The notes under the pieces: model-generated
The model's database searches: none
Told to the model about the DNA's origin: nothing
The model's input: the letters and a program-made list of their open reading frames with translations, nothing else
Program-made: the position numbers and the translations under genes
Assembly: GCA_023390655.1 (NCBI GenBank)
Contig: JAEWCL010000015.1
Coordinates: forward strand, 1-64,000
From: Bacillota bacterium
GTDB taxonomy: Bacteria; Bacillota; Clostridia; Christensenellales; CAG-138
Direction of reading: 5' to 3'
DNA length: 64,000 nucleotides
Shown: in pieces, positions 1 through 8,756 of the stretch
Layout of the letters: every line of letters starts with the position of its first letter
Position numbering within the stretch: the first letter of the stretch is position 1

Positions 1-133
1 CAAAGGTATAGGCTGTGACCTGCCCGCTCGGTTCAGTTACCGTGAGTAGCCGGTTAAGTACGTCATAGGTATAGCTCGTGAGGCCCTTTGCATCCGTCTT
101 GCTCAGCATATTGTGAGCACCGTCATATCTTCC
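1..133 (-). pseudogene. RHS/YD-repeat protein fragment, 5'-truncated, runs off left edge
   Basis: Read on the minus strand, bases 133 to 1 translate without a stop into YD-repeat sequence (RYDGAHNMLSKTDAKG, then TSYTYDVLNRLLTVTEP). That is the 20-odd-residue repeat of RHS/wall-associated toxin-delivery proteins. An in-frame TGA at 134-136 lies immediately upstream and no start or further repeat precedes it, so the 5' part of the gene is missing. The 3' part lies outside the window. It is probably a displaced RHS cassette or remnant next to the kdp operon; whether the rest is intact cannot be seen. Confidence 0.7.
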
Positions 134-195
134 TCAATAGCTGCCCAACCTGCATATTGAGTTCTGGAATACCTCTACATTATAACTGGTTTGGT

Positions 196-225
196 CTAGG
201 AGTGCGGGATCTAGGAGTGCGGCAT
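196..225. repeat. 15-bp tandem duplication across the kdpE stop codon
   Basis: CTAGGAGTGCGG occurs at 196-207 and again at 211-222, a period of 15 bases. On the minus strand each copy carries an in-frame TAG, so kdpE ends in its first TAG with a second one five codons later. It looks like a small local duplication (slippage) just after the gene. Confidence 0.7.
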
Positions 226-921
226 TTCTTCTACCATCCGGTAGCCGACGCCCATCTCGGTCAGAATATATTTGGGTTCGCCCGGATTTTTTTCCACCTT
301 TCTGCGGATATTGGCCATATTGACACGCAACGTATGGCTTTCGTTGGCGTAAGGCCCCCAAATCTCCCGGATAATAAAGTCATGGGTCAGCACCTTGCCT
401 GCGTTTTGGGAAAGCAGGACAAGTATTTTATATTCGATGGGCGTAAGATGGACGCTCTGGCCCGCAAGCGTGACAAGGCGCTTGTCATAATTGATCTCCA
501 ACTCACCGATTTTCACGGCATGGCTCGTTGCCGAATTTCCCTCCGCCGTCCTTACGCTGTGCCGAAGCGCCGTACGTATCCTTGCAAGCAGCTCCGACGT
601 TCCAAACGGCTTCACAATATAGTCGTCCGCATCAAGATCCAGCGCCTGCACTTTTTCCCGCTCGTATCCGCGCGCGGAAACGATGACGATTGGCACGCGC
701 GACCATTTGCGTACGCTTTTTAGCACCTCTATGCCGTCCATGTCCGGCAAGCCCAGGTCTAAAAGAATAAGATCGGGCACATGGGAGGCCGCCAGTTCCA
801 GCGCTTCCCTCCCTTTCGACGTCTTGACCACGCTGTAATGGTTGGCGGTCAGATTAGCCGAAATAAAGCTTGCGATGGTCTCGTCATCTTCCACAACTAA
901 AATCAGCGGCTTGGCATTCAT
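211..921 (-). CDS. kdpE: KdpE response regulator
   Basis: OmpR-family DNA-binding response regulator that activates the kdp operon when phosphorylated by KdpD. The 236 residues form a receiver domain (acidic pocket E11-D12-D13, phospho-acceptor D55 in LLDLGLPDMDG, the conserved Lys in DDYIVKPF) followed by a winged helix (about 135-230, with LTPIEYKILVLL and GVGYRM). The ATG overlaps the kdpD stop by four bases, so the pair is translationally coupled. It is the last gene of the operon. Family assignment rests on motif and context and is secure; in E. coli the regulator binds a T-rich site upstream of kdpF. Confidence 0.96.
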   Translation of the reverse strand: MNAKPLILVVEDDETIASFISANLTANHYSVVKTSKGREALELAASHVPDLILLDLGLPDMDGIEVLKSVRKWSRVPIVIVSARGYEREKVQALDLDADDYIVKPFGTSELLARIRTALRHSVRTAEGNSATSHAVKIGELEINYDKRLVTLAGQSVHLTPIEYKILVLLSQNAGKVLTHDFIIREIWGPYANESHTLRVNMANIRRKVEKNPGEPKYILTEMGVGYRMVEEMPHS

Positions 922-3614
922 ACGGGTGTACTCCCTTCCAGCGGCAGCGCAAAGCGGAATACCGCGCCGCCTTCTTTTCTGTTCTTCGCCTCCATTTTAC
1001 CGTTGTGCGCCTTGATGATGGACATGCAAATAGAAAGCCCGATCCCCATCCCACGCGAAGCATCGGACGGCTTGCTTCCATGCGGCACATAGCTCTCAAA
1101 CAAGTACGGCAAGTCCTCTTGGGGGATGCCCGTGCCGCTATCCAGCACCTCGAATACCGCGGCGTCTTCTTTTCTTTTTAATTCTACGACTACCTCCGAG
1201 TCCTCCGGGGAATGCTGTACGGCGTTTTCCAACAGGTTGATAAGAACCTGCGCAATCAGAGTAGCGTCCATGGGCACTTCTAAAAGCTCATCCGGAACAT
1301 GGACGGAGATGGTGCGGTTTAAAAACCGCTTTTTCACCCGACCAACGGCCTCCGCCACCACTTCCTCCGCGGCTTCCGGCGTTTTTGTAACTTTGGAGCC
1401 GCCCTCGTTGATGCGTGTGACGGAAAGCAGGTTCTCCACAATATGGATCAGCCACTGAGATTCCTCCTGTATGCTTGCAATGAGCTTATCAAAAGTAGCC
1501 TCGTCCAGGCTTTTGGCGTTTTCCCGTATGGTGGCGCTGGCGCCCAAAATACCGGCGAGGGGCGTGCGAAGATCATGGGATATGGCCCGCAGCAGGTTGC
1601 TGCGCATTTTTTCTTTTTCCGCCTCGACCAATATTTCACGCTGCTGGTCGGAAAGCCGCTGCCGCTCAAGCGCCATGGCAAGCTGGGAGGCGATCATCCG
1701 CAGGAACAGGCGACCGCCATGATCCAAATTCCCTTTCAGGCAGGAAATCCCGATTACGGCGAGCACCCGCCGTGAGGAAATCACCGGCATATAAAAGCCC
1801 CCCGCGCCCATGAGCGTATCCGTCCCCGCACCGGCGCGCTTTTGGTTCACAAACACCCAATGGGCCACCGCCTGCTCATCCGCGGACTGTAAAAAGGAAG
1901 CGTCCCCTTCCCCCTGCGCTTGCCGGAAGTCGCCGTTTGCGCCCTGTTCGGGGTCAACTGTGTACAGGATGACGGAGCGGCCAAAAAGATTCACGATGTA
2001 TTCATTGACCAGTTCCACAATGTTGTCAAGGCCGCGCGTGGCAAGGAGTTTTTTATTGATTTCATACAGCACGTCCGTACGGCGTTCCCGCTGCACGGCA
2101 AGCCTGGCCTGCGTCCTGATCTTTACGGTCAGGGTGCTTGTAATCAAAGCCGCAAGCAGCATGATCAGAAACGTCACCGGGTACCCCGGCTGTATGGCGT
2201 TGAATGTATAATACGGGGCGGTAAAAAAGAAGTTGAAGAACAGTACGCTCAACACCGAGGCGATGATGCTGGAGAGATACCCTTCCGTCGTTCTCGATAT
2301 CAGCAGCACCGAAAGGATATAGACCATAATCCCATTCTGATCGCCAATGCCAAAATACCTCAGCCCAAACGAAAGAAACGTGGCTGCAATTAGAAATCCA
2401 ACCGTTTTTAGGGCATCCTTCCATGTCAGGCTGAAATGGTGCGGCCACTCGAACTTCTTTGGCTTTTTGTAGGTGCGCCGCGCGTTTTGCCCGGGGATAA
2501 TATGCACCTCGATACTGGGCAGAAGGGAAATCAGCTTATCCTCGAAATCCATGTCAAACAGGCTCTTGAGCGTCTTTTTGTTCCGGCTTTTGCCGACCAC
2601 GATGTTGGTAATGCCGGAAAGCTTGGCGTATTCGGCCACGACAACCGCAATATCATGGCCGGATAACGTAACAATTTCCGCCCCCATCCGTTCAGCCAAT
2701 TCCATATTGGCGCGGATGTTCTTTTTCTGCTCGTTGGTGAGATATTCGCTTTCGATAGTCTCCACATATACGGCGGCCCATGGGGCGTGAAACGCTTCCG
2801 CCGCCCGCGCCGTCCAGCGGATGCACCGTGCCGAGGAGGGGGATACGCCGATGCATACGAGCAACTTGACGTTTGCCATTTTATCAGACAGACGCCGCTC
2901 GTGGTTTTCGTTGCTTATTCTGTCCGCCACCTTGCGTACGGCGATTTCGCGCAGGAGCCGTAAATTCTCCTTGGTAAAGAAGTTGTGCATCGCCGTCTGC
3001 GCGCGTTCGGGCCGGTAGATTTTACCCTCCTCAAAGCGGCGCAGCAATTCCTCAGGATCAATATCGATCAGCTTGACGGTATCCGCGCGGTCAAATATAA
3101 AATCGGGTATGGTCTCCCGCACGCTTACCTTTGTAATGTCTTCAATGATGTTGTTGAGGCTTTCGATATGCTGGACGTTGACGGTGGTATATACGTCGAT
3201 TCCCGCGTTTAAAAGTTCTTCAATGTCCTGGTAGCGCTTGCGGTTGCGCACACCTTCGGCGTTCGAGTGGGCAAGCTCATCCACCAATATCAGCGTTGGC
3301 CTGCGCCGCAAAGCCGCATCGAGGTCGAATTCCTTCAATTCGATATTCCGGTATTCTATCGTACGGGGCGGCAAGGCCGGAAGCCCTTCCAAAAGTTTCA
3401 TGGTTTCCGGTCTTGTGTGGGGCTCCACATAGCCAACCAATATATCCACGCCGTTTCCATACTGTTCCCGCGCGTCGTCGAGCATGGCGTAGGTTTTCCC
3501 TACGCCCGCCGCATAGCCAAAGTAAATTTTCAGCTTGCCCTGTCCGGCTTCCTTCTCGTTGCGCAGCTGCTCTAAAATAATGTCTGGATCGGGACGTCTT
3601 TCCTGATCTTCCAT
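918..3614 (-). CDS. kdpD: KdpD sensor histidine kinase
   Basis: Membrane kinase that senses K+ limitation or osmotic stress and phosphorylates KdpE. The 898 residues show the full-length architecture: an N-terminal KdpD domain with a Walker-like GYAAGVGKTYAM (about 32-43), a universal-stress-like domain (about 250-375), four closely packed transmembrane helices (about 400-500), a GAF-like region (about 520-650), the dimerisation helix with phospho-acceptor H680 (AISHDLRTPLAG), and a C-terminal ATPase domain (NLLENAVQHS, DSGTGIP, GMGIGLSI). It lies 51 bases downstream of kdpC and overlaps kdpE by four. No truncation or missing motif is seen. Confidence 0.97.
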   Translation of the reverse strand: MEDQERRPDPDIILEQLRNEKEAGQGKLKIYFGYAAGVGKTYAMLDDAREQYGNGVDILVGYVEPHTRPETMKLLEGLPALPPRTIEYRNIELKEFDLDAALRRRPTLILVDELAHSNAEGVRNRKRYQDIEELLNAGIDVYTTVNVQHIESLNNIIEDITKVSVRETIPDFIFDRADTVKLIDIDPEELLRRFEEGKIYRPERAQTAMHNFFTKENLRLLREIAVRKVADRISNENHERRLSDKMANVKLLVCIGVSPSSARCIRWTARAAEAFHAPWAAVYVETIESEYLTNEQKKNIRANMELAERMGAEIVTLSGHDIAVVVAEYAKLSGITNIVVGKSRNKKTLKSLFDMDFEDKLISLLPSIEVHIIPGQNARRTYKKPKKFEWPHHFSLTWKDALKTVGFLIAATFLSFGLRYFGIGDQNGIMVYILSVLLISRTTEGYLSSIIASVLSVLFFNFFFTAPYYTFNAIQPGYPVTFLIMLLAALITSTLTVKIRTQARLAVQRERRTDVLYEINKKLLATRGLDNIVELVNEYIVNLFGRSVILYTVDPEQGANGDFRQAQGEGDASFLQSADEQAVAHWVFVNQKRAGAGTDTLMGAGGFYMPVISSRRVLAVIGISCLKGNLDHGGRLFLRMIASQLAMALERQRLSDQQREILVEAEKEKMRSNLLRAISHDLRTPLAGILGASATIRENAKSLDEATFDKLIASIQEESQWLIHIVENLLSVTRINEGGSKVTKTPEAAEEVVAEAVGRVKKRFLNRTISVHVPDELLEVPMDATLIAQVLINLLENAVQHSPEDSEVVVELKRKEDAAVFEVLDSGTGIPQEDLPYLFESYVPHGSKPSDASRGMGIGLSICMSIIKAHNGKMEAKNRKEGGAVFRFALPLEGSTPV

Positions 3615-3665
3615 CCAACCACCACCCCTATGAAAGATTATACTACGGTACGCGCAGCTTTTAAA

Positions 3666-4226
3666 TTAAAGCAGACCGTCCAGCGCCAGATTTACCTCCA
3701 GCACGTTGACGGCTCTTTCCCCGAATACGCCCAGGAATCTCCCCTTCGTATACTGTCGGATAGCGCTTCTCACGGCTTCCTCTTCTATTCCCCTGGCGGC
3801 TGCGATCCGCTTTACCTGGTACTCCGCGGCTTCCGGCGTGATGTGCGGGTCCACCCCGCTGCCCGAGGCCGTCACAAGATCCAATGGGATTTCCGCCGTA
3901 TTGCCGGGATCAAACGCGTGCCACCAATCGATACGTTCCTGCACAAGCGCTTTCTGCTCTTCGCTTGTGGCGGAAAGGTTGGTCGTGCCCAAAGGCCGCC
4001 CGATCAAGTATTCCGGCTTGGTAAATTCCTGGGCGATCAGCCTGGAACCATACTCCTTTTTAGAACCGTCCTTTAATGTAACGGTAATGACGCTGCCGTT
4101 TGCCTGATTGGGAAACAACAGCCGTGCCGCTCCCGTGACCGCCGCCGTATAAACGACGCCGCACAGCAGCGTCAAAACCGCAAAGCAGAGGAGCGCGGGC
4201 TTTAATACGCTTACAAACCTTCTCAT
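3666..4226 (-). CDS. kdpC: KdpC, K+-transporting ATPase subunit C
   Basis: Single-pass accessory subunit of the KdpFABC K+ pump, thought to support nucleotide binding or complex assembly. The 186 residues have one N-terminal membrane helix (about 8-35) and an extracytoplasmic domain with the family motifs GSRLIAQEFTKPEYLIGRP and VTASGSGVDPHITPEAA. It starts 12 bases after kdpB in the conserved order F-A-B-C-D-E. Normal length for the family. Confidence 0.96.
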   Translation of the reverse strand: MRRFVSVLKPALLCFAVLTLLCGVVYTAAVTGAARLLFPNQANGSVITVTLKDGSKKEYGSRLIAQEFTKPEYLIGRPLGTTNLSATSEEQKALVQERIDWWHAFDPGNTAEIPLDLVTASGSGVDPHITPEAAEYQVKRIAAARGIEEEAVRSAIRQYTKGRFLGVFGERAVNVLEVNLALDGLL

Positions 4227-4238
4227 GGTATGTTCTCC

Positions 4239-6296
4239 TTATACAATGCCGCAGGCAGCCAACACGACGTCTATGGCCTTAATCGCTGCAAACGGCGCCG
4301 CAAGCCCGCCCAGGCCATAAATGAGCAGATTGCGCTTTAACAAATTCCCTGCCGGCAGTTCGCGGTATTTGACGCCTTTGAGCGCCAGAGGAATCAGCGC
4401 GATGATAATGAGCGCGTTGTAGATGATGGCCGAAAGCATCGCGGTTGTGGCGCTGGTCAGCCCCATAAAATTCAGTGTACCCAGCTCCGGATAGATGGTG
4501 AAAAACAGCACCGGGATGATGGCAAAATACTTTGCCACGTCGTTCGCCACGCTGAATGTCGTAAGCGATCCGCGGGTCATCAACAGTTGCTTGCCGATGC
4601 GCACGATATCGATAAGCTTGGTGGGGTTGGAGTCCAGATCCACCATGTTCCCCGCTTCCTTTGCGGCCTGCGTTCCCGTATTCATGGCGACGGCGACGTC
4701 GGCCTGCGCGAGCGCCGGGGCGTCGTTGGTGCCGTCCCCTGTCATGGCCACAAGATGCCCCTTTACTTGATAATCCCGAATGAGGGTCAGCTTTGCTTCG
4801 GGCGTGGCTTCGGCTAAGAAATCGTCCACCCCGGCTTCCGCAGCGATTGCGGCGGCGGTCATCGGGTTATCGCCGGTGATCATAATGGTTTTGATGCCCA
4901 TCTTCCTTAGGTCCTCAAACCGCTCCTTAACGCCGTTTTTGACAATATCCTTAAGATAGATCACGCCGAGCACCCGCCCGTTTTGCGCCACCACCAGCGG
5001 CGTTCCGCCCATCCCGGCAACGCGCTTTACGATTTTCTCGCATTCTTCCGGATACCGCCCGCCCTTTTGCACGACATATTCCTTGATCGCTTCGGCAGCT
5101 CCCTTGCGGATCTCGTTGCTCTGATAGTCGATGCCGCTCATCCTTGTTTTTGCGCTGAATTCGAGGAACGTCGCCTGCAGCTTGGACATATCCCTGCCGC
5201 GGATGCCGAATTTTTCTTTGGCCAGCACCACAATGCTCCGCCCTTCGGCAGTCTCATCCGCAATGGAGGAAAGCTGTGCCGCATCGGCCAATTCCTGCTC
5301 CGTCACTCCTTTTACCGGTAGAAACTCGCTCGCCTGCCGGTTGCCCAGGGTAATCGTCCCGGTTTTGTCCAGCAATAGCACATCTACGTCCCCCGCGGCT
5401 TCAATGGCGCGCCCGCTCATGGCAAGTACGTTCGCCTGGTTGAGGCGGCTCATGCCGGCGATGCCGATGGAGGAAAGCAACGCGCCTATGGTGGTGGGCG
5501 CCAGACAGACGAGCAGCACAATGACGTTTGTAACAGAGATCGGGGCCCCCGCCCCCGCCTGGCTGCTTGCAAAAGCCGAGAACGGCAGCAGTGTTGCGCT
5601 TACCAGCAGGAATATGATCGTCAGCGTAACCAGAAGAATCTGCAACGCAACCTCGTTGGGCGTCTTTTTTCTGGATGCGCCTTCGACCATGGCGATCATT
5701 TTATCTAAGAAGCTTTCGCCCGCCTCAGCGGTGACCCGTATTACCAGCCAATCGGATACAAGCGTTGTGCCGCCTGTGACGGCACTGCGGTCTCCGCCCG
5801 ATTCACGGATAACGGGAGCGGATTCGCCCGTGATGGCGCTTTCGTCAACCGAGGCCGCGCCCTCGATCACCTCGCCGTCCATGGGGATCTGCTCCCCGGC
5901 TACGACGTATACGATATCCCCTTTTTTGAGGGAATTGGACAGTACCTCCACATAATCACCTGTATCCGAGGCGGATTTCAATTTTTTCGCCTTCACGTCT
6001 TTTCTTGCGCTGCGAAGGCTGTCCGCCTGCGCGCGGCCGCGTCCCTCCGCAATGGCCTCGGCAAAGTTCGCAAACAGCACGGTGAACCACAAAATCAGCG
6101 CAATGGCGAACGTGTACCCCGCGCTCTCATCCCGTATTCCCGCAAAGGAAAGGAAATAGAGCGCGGTCGTCATAATGGCGCCAATGTATACGATAAACAT
6201 GACAGGATTTCTCACCTGTACTTTGGGCGCAAGCTTTACAAAGGACTGGCGCAGCGCATCGGCGAAGATGCCTTTCTTTTGGGTCTTTGTGTTCAT
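4239..6296 (-). CDS. kdpB: KdpB, P-type ATPase catalytic subunit
   Basis: ATP-hydrolysing subunit of the high-affinity K+ pump. At 685 residues it is the usual length. The actuator motif TGES is at 156-159, the phosphorylated aspartate is D310 in LLDKTGTITLGN, and the hinge motif TGDGTNDAPALAQAD follows. Transmembrane helices sit at about 32-50, 60-82, 218-242 and 255-280, with three more at the C-terminus. The gene is 14 bases after kdpA. The TGES serine, which in the E. coli protein is a site of inhibitory phosphorylation, is present. Confidence 0.97.
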   Translation of the reverse strand: MNTKTQKKGIFADALRQSFVKLAPKVQVRNPVMFIVYIGAIMTTALYFLSFAGIRDESAGYTFAIALILWFTVLFANFAEAIAEGRGRAQADSLRSARKDVKAKKLKSASDTGDYVEVLSNSLKKGDIVYVVAGEQIPMDGEVIEGAASVDESAITGESAPVIRESGGDRSAVTGGTTLVSDWLVIRVTAEAGESFLDKMIAMVEGASRKKTPNEVALQILLVTLTIIFLLVSATLLPFSAFASSQAGAGAPISVTNVIVLLVCLAPTTIGALLSSIGIAGMSRLNQANVLAMSGRAIEAAGDVDVLLLDKTGTITLGNRQASEFLPVKGVTEQELADAAQLSSIADETAEGRSIVVLAKEKFGIRGRDMSKLQATFLEFSAKTRMSGIDYQSNEIRKGAAEAIKEYVVQKGGRYPEECEKIVKRVAGMGGTPLVVAQNGRVLGVIYLKDIVKNGVKERFEDLRKMGIKTIMITGDNPMTAAAIAAEAGVDDFLAEATPEAKLTLIRDYQVKGHLVAMTGDGTNDAPALAQADVAVAMNTGTQAAKEAGNMVDLDSNPTKLIDIVRIGKQLLMTRGSLTTFSVANDVAKYFAIIPVLFFTIYPELGTLNFMGLTSATTAMLSAIIYNALIIIALIPLALKGVKYRELPAGNLLKRNLLIYGLGGLAAPFAAIKAIDVVLAACGIV

Positions 6297-6310
6297 TCTA
6301 TACCCCTCGG

Positions 6311-7996
6311 CTAACGTGTTGTAAAGTAATCCGCAATGGGCCCCAATGCAAGCGCAGGCACAAAGCTCAGCGCTGCAACGATCAGAATGATGGCGATCAG
6401 CAGCCCCACGAACATGCCGTTGCTGGTAGAAAGCGTTCCCTCGCTGACCGCAACCGTCTTTTTCTTCGCCATATTTCCGGCCAGGAATATGGCCGCGCCC
6501 AACGGAACAAAGCGCGAAACAAGCATAATGACGCCGCCCACAACATTTGAAAATACCGTGTTGGCGGTAAATCCGTTAAACGCGCTGCCATTGTTGTTCG
6601 CCATAGATGACCAGGCATACAGAATTTCCGAAAATCCATGCGCGCCGGAATTTCCCAGCCAACCCGGCGCATCCGGGTTCATAACGGCAAGGGACGTCCC
6701 GATCAGGGTGAGAAGCGGAGGTACCAGGACAATCAGGCAGACCATCTTCATGTCAAACGCTTCTACCTTTTTACACAGGTATTCCGGCGTACGGCCTACC
6801 ATGAGCCCGGCAATGAATACGGTAAGCAATACGAACGCAAGCATGCCGTATAGCCCGCTGCCTGCACCGCCAAACACGATTTCCCCAAGCTGCATCAAAA
6901 ACATGGGAATCATGCCGCCAAACGGCGTGAAACTGTCATGCATGGCGTTGACGGAGCCGTTGGACGCGGCGGTGGTGGCCGTGGCCCAAAGGGAGGATGC
7001 CCCCACGCCATGCATAACTTCCTTGCCTTCCATATTTCCAGCGGCCGTTACGCCCGCATAGGCCGGGGCAAGATACTGCTCGCTGGCCGTCACGCCTATT
7101 AGGCACAGGATGAACAAAATCAGCATGGCCGCATAGATGGAACGCCCCTGCTTCGCGTCACGCACCGCTTTGCCAAAGGAGACGCAGAGCGCGGCAGGAA
7201 GGAGCAGGATGGAGAGCGACTGTACCAGGTTTGAGAGCGGCGTGGCGTTCTCAAACGGATATGCCGAATTCATGCCAAAGAATCCGCCGCCGTTTGTGCC
7301 CAGCTGCTTGATGGCAATCTGGCTTGCCGCTGGCCCAAGCGGCAATACCTGTGTTAGCCCGCTCTCCAAGGTAGCGACCTCACGGTAATGCCCAAATGTC
7401 TGCACAACGCCCTGCGAAACCAGAATGAGCGCCACCACAAAGGACAGCGGAAGTAAAATATAAAGCGTCGTTCTGACAAGATCCACCCAAAAGCTTCCCA
7501 GCGTACTTTTCTGCTTTAATACAAATCCCCGCACCAGCGCAAACAGCACGGCGATGCCCGTTGCAGCGGATACGAAGTTCTGTACGGTCAGCCCCAGAAA
7601 CTGCGTCAGGTAAGATAACGTGCCTTCCCCTGAATACGCCTGCCAGTTGGTGTTAGAGACAAAGCTGGCGGAAGTATTGAACGCCAAATGCCAGCTTGTG
7701 GCCGGCATGTTTTCCGGGTTGAACGGCAGGACACCCTGGAGCATCTGCAGCATCCACAGGAAGATAAGGCCGCTCAGGCTGAACAGCAGGACTGAAAGGG
7801 TATATTTCTTTGCCCCCATCTCCTCGTCTTTCTTGACGCCCATCAGCCTGTAAATCCCTGTTTCCACAGGGTACAATAAGCGGGTCAGGAATACCCGTTG
7901 GCCCGTGAGTACCCGAAATATATAAGTCCCCAACGGAATAGACAAGCCGACCAAAATAGCAATGTAGAGTAAGTCCTGTACGATACTCATGCTCAC
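6311..7996 (-). CDS. kdpA: KdpA, K+ channel-like subunit
   Basis: K+-binding and translocating subunit of KdpFABC, related to the KtrB/TrkH superfamily. The 561 residues contain about ten membrane helices and the expected filter-region motifs, including QLGTNGGGFFGMNS, FENATPLSN and WSSMANNNGSAFNG. The start is taken as GTG at 7996, whose GTGA overlaps the kdpF TGA and has GGGGTG at the right distance. An in-frame ATG at 7990 is an alternative that would shorten the protein by two residues. Confidence 0.96.
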   Translation of the reverse strand: MSMSIVQDLLYIAILVGLSIPLGTYIFRVLTGQRVFLTRLLYPVETGIYRLMGVKKDEEMGAKKYTLSVLLFSLSGLIFLWMLQMLQGVLPFNPENMPATSWHLAFNTSASFVSNTNWQAYSGEGTLSYLTQFLGLTVQNFVSAATGIAVLFALVRGFVLKQKSTLGSFWVDLVRTTLYILLPLSFVVALILVSQGVVQTFGHYREVATLESGLTQVLPLGPAASQIAIKQLGTNGGGFFGMNSAYPFENATPLSNLVQSLSILLLPAALCVSFGKAVRDAKQGRSIYAAMLILFILCLIGVTASEQYLAPAYAGVTAAGNMEGKEVMHGVGASSLWATATTAASNGSVNAMHDSFTPFGGMIPMFLMQLGEIVFGGAGSGLYGMLAFVLLTVFIAGLMVGRTPEYLCKKVEAFDMKMVCLIVLVPPLLTLIGTSLAVMNPDAPGWLGNSGAHGFSEILYAWSSMANNNGSAFNGFTANTVFSNVVGGVIMLVSRFVPLGAAIFLAGNMAKKKTVAVSEGTLSTSNGMFVGLLIAIILIVAALSFVPALALGPIADYFTTR

Positions 7997-8082
7997 AGTT
8001 TTTCACCCCAAAATAAAACATAGAACAGGTATCCAAGCAGGGCGATGCAAATGACGCCCGATAGGATCAAGACAATGCCCAT
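7993..8082 (-). CDS. kdpF: KdpF small membrane subunit
   Basis: A 29-residue peptide (starts MGIVLILSGVICIALLGY, ends FWGEKL) that is essentially one membrane helix. KdpF in E. coli is a 29-residue peptide that stabilises the KdpABC complex at the KdpA/KdpB interface, and it sits, as here, immediately before kdpA. The stop TGA overlaps the kdpA GTG start. Upstream AGAGGAG (minus strand, about 8092-8098) provides a ribosome site. Identification rests on size, helix and position. Confidence 0.9.
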   Translation of the reverse strand: MGIVLILSGVICIALLGYLFYVLFWGEKL

Positions 8083-8198
8083 ATTTCCACTCTCCTCTTA
8101 TAACAGCCGCAAACCCGAAGACCTGCCGCTTCCAAGTAAGAACCATGCGTTTATTCTCCGCACACTTTGTAAGGCTATCCACTGCGGCCTGCCTGCCT

Positions 8199-8291
8199 TC
8201 AGCGGCGGCGTATGTTTACCCACCATTGGATGACGCACAGCACCGTAAGAAGGATAACGAGCCCCCAGATCACCGTTCCGATCCAGTCCAT
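8199..8291 (-). CDS. 30-residue membrane peptide at head of kdp operon
   Basis: A short reading frame starting at ATG 8291 with GGGGTGGG just before it. The peptide begins MDWIGTVIWGLVILLTVLC and ends in WWVNIRRR: one strongly hydrophobic helix with a positive C-terminal tail, so an N-out/C-in membrane peptide. It is about 116 bases upstream of kdpF, in the same direction and downstream of the predicted kdp promoter, so it should be co-transcribed. I do not recognise a family. It could be a second KdpF-like subunit, a leader peptide or a regulator of KdpD. Confidence 0.6.
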   Translation of the reverse strand: MDWIGTVIWGLVILLTVLCVIQWWVNIRRR

Positions 8292-8341
8292 AAACCCACC
8301 CCGTTTTGCATTTTGCGGCAGGCTCCCCTGCTCACGGTTGA

Positions 8342-8374
8342 AGTATAGCAAAATAAAAATCAAGGTGGTGTCAA
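8342..8374 (-). promoter_or_regulatory. candidate kdp promoter with extended -10
   Basis: On the minus strand TGCTATACT forms an extended -10 (TATACT at 8342-8347). A TTGACA at 8369-8374 is 21 bases upstream, too far for a classical -35, and the intervening T-rich run TTGATTTTTATTTT resembles the T-rich KdpE sites described in E. coli. An activator-dependent promoter is plausible. The assignment is by eye. Confidence 0.4.
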
Positions 8375-8507
8375 TATGGGCTGGCTGTGTGTCAAGAAGT
8401 CGGCAAGATAAAGAATGAGATGGGAGATAGCGCCATCTCATATTCAAGTCCTTCCCAATCATGATGTTCTCATTATGCCGCTGCGCTCAACCAATATTGA
8501 GATTGCA

Positions 8508-8549
8508 ACAGAGAAAAGAAGCCACTTATCTATGCTTCAGATAAATGGC
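8508..8549 (-). terminator. intrinsic terminator of the sugar ABC operon
   Basis: On the minus strand an 11-bp stem (arms 8521-8531 and 8539-8549, one mismatch) is followed by CTTCTTTTCTC. It lies about 210 bases after the last permease gene and before the kdp promoter. Of the 465-base gap 8292-8756, only this hairpin and the promoter stand out; I see no gene. Confidence 0.55.
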
Positions 8550-8756
8550 TTAGCCAGAATAATTTATTACTACCATGTCTCCAGCGAGGTCGTTTCATCG
8601 AGCTCATCCCTTGCTAAAATTTTACAGCCCAATGCCGAGCGCCGTATTGCCCGTTTCAATGTCCGAGCGTTTCGTGTCCTGCACAATTTGTCCCATGTGC
8701 AATTCCTTTTACCCCAAGTTCAGATCATAAAAACGTGTATGACGGATCAATGAAAG

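Noticed and set aside
88..723. Long plus-strand frame opposite kdpE
   Set aside because: Frame is a shadow of kdpE codon usage; kdpE has all family motifs.
8415..8753. 112-residue plus-strand frame between permease and kdp genes
   Set aside because: No ribosome site, no recognisable composition or motif, and it contains the terminator hairpin of the opposite strand.
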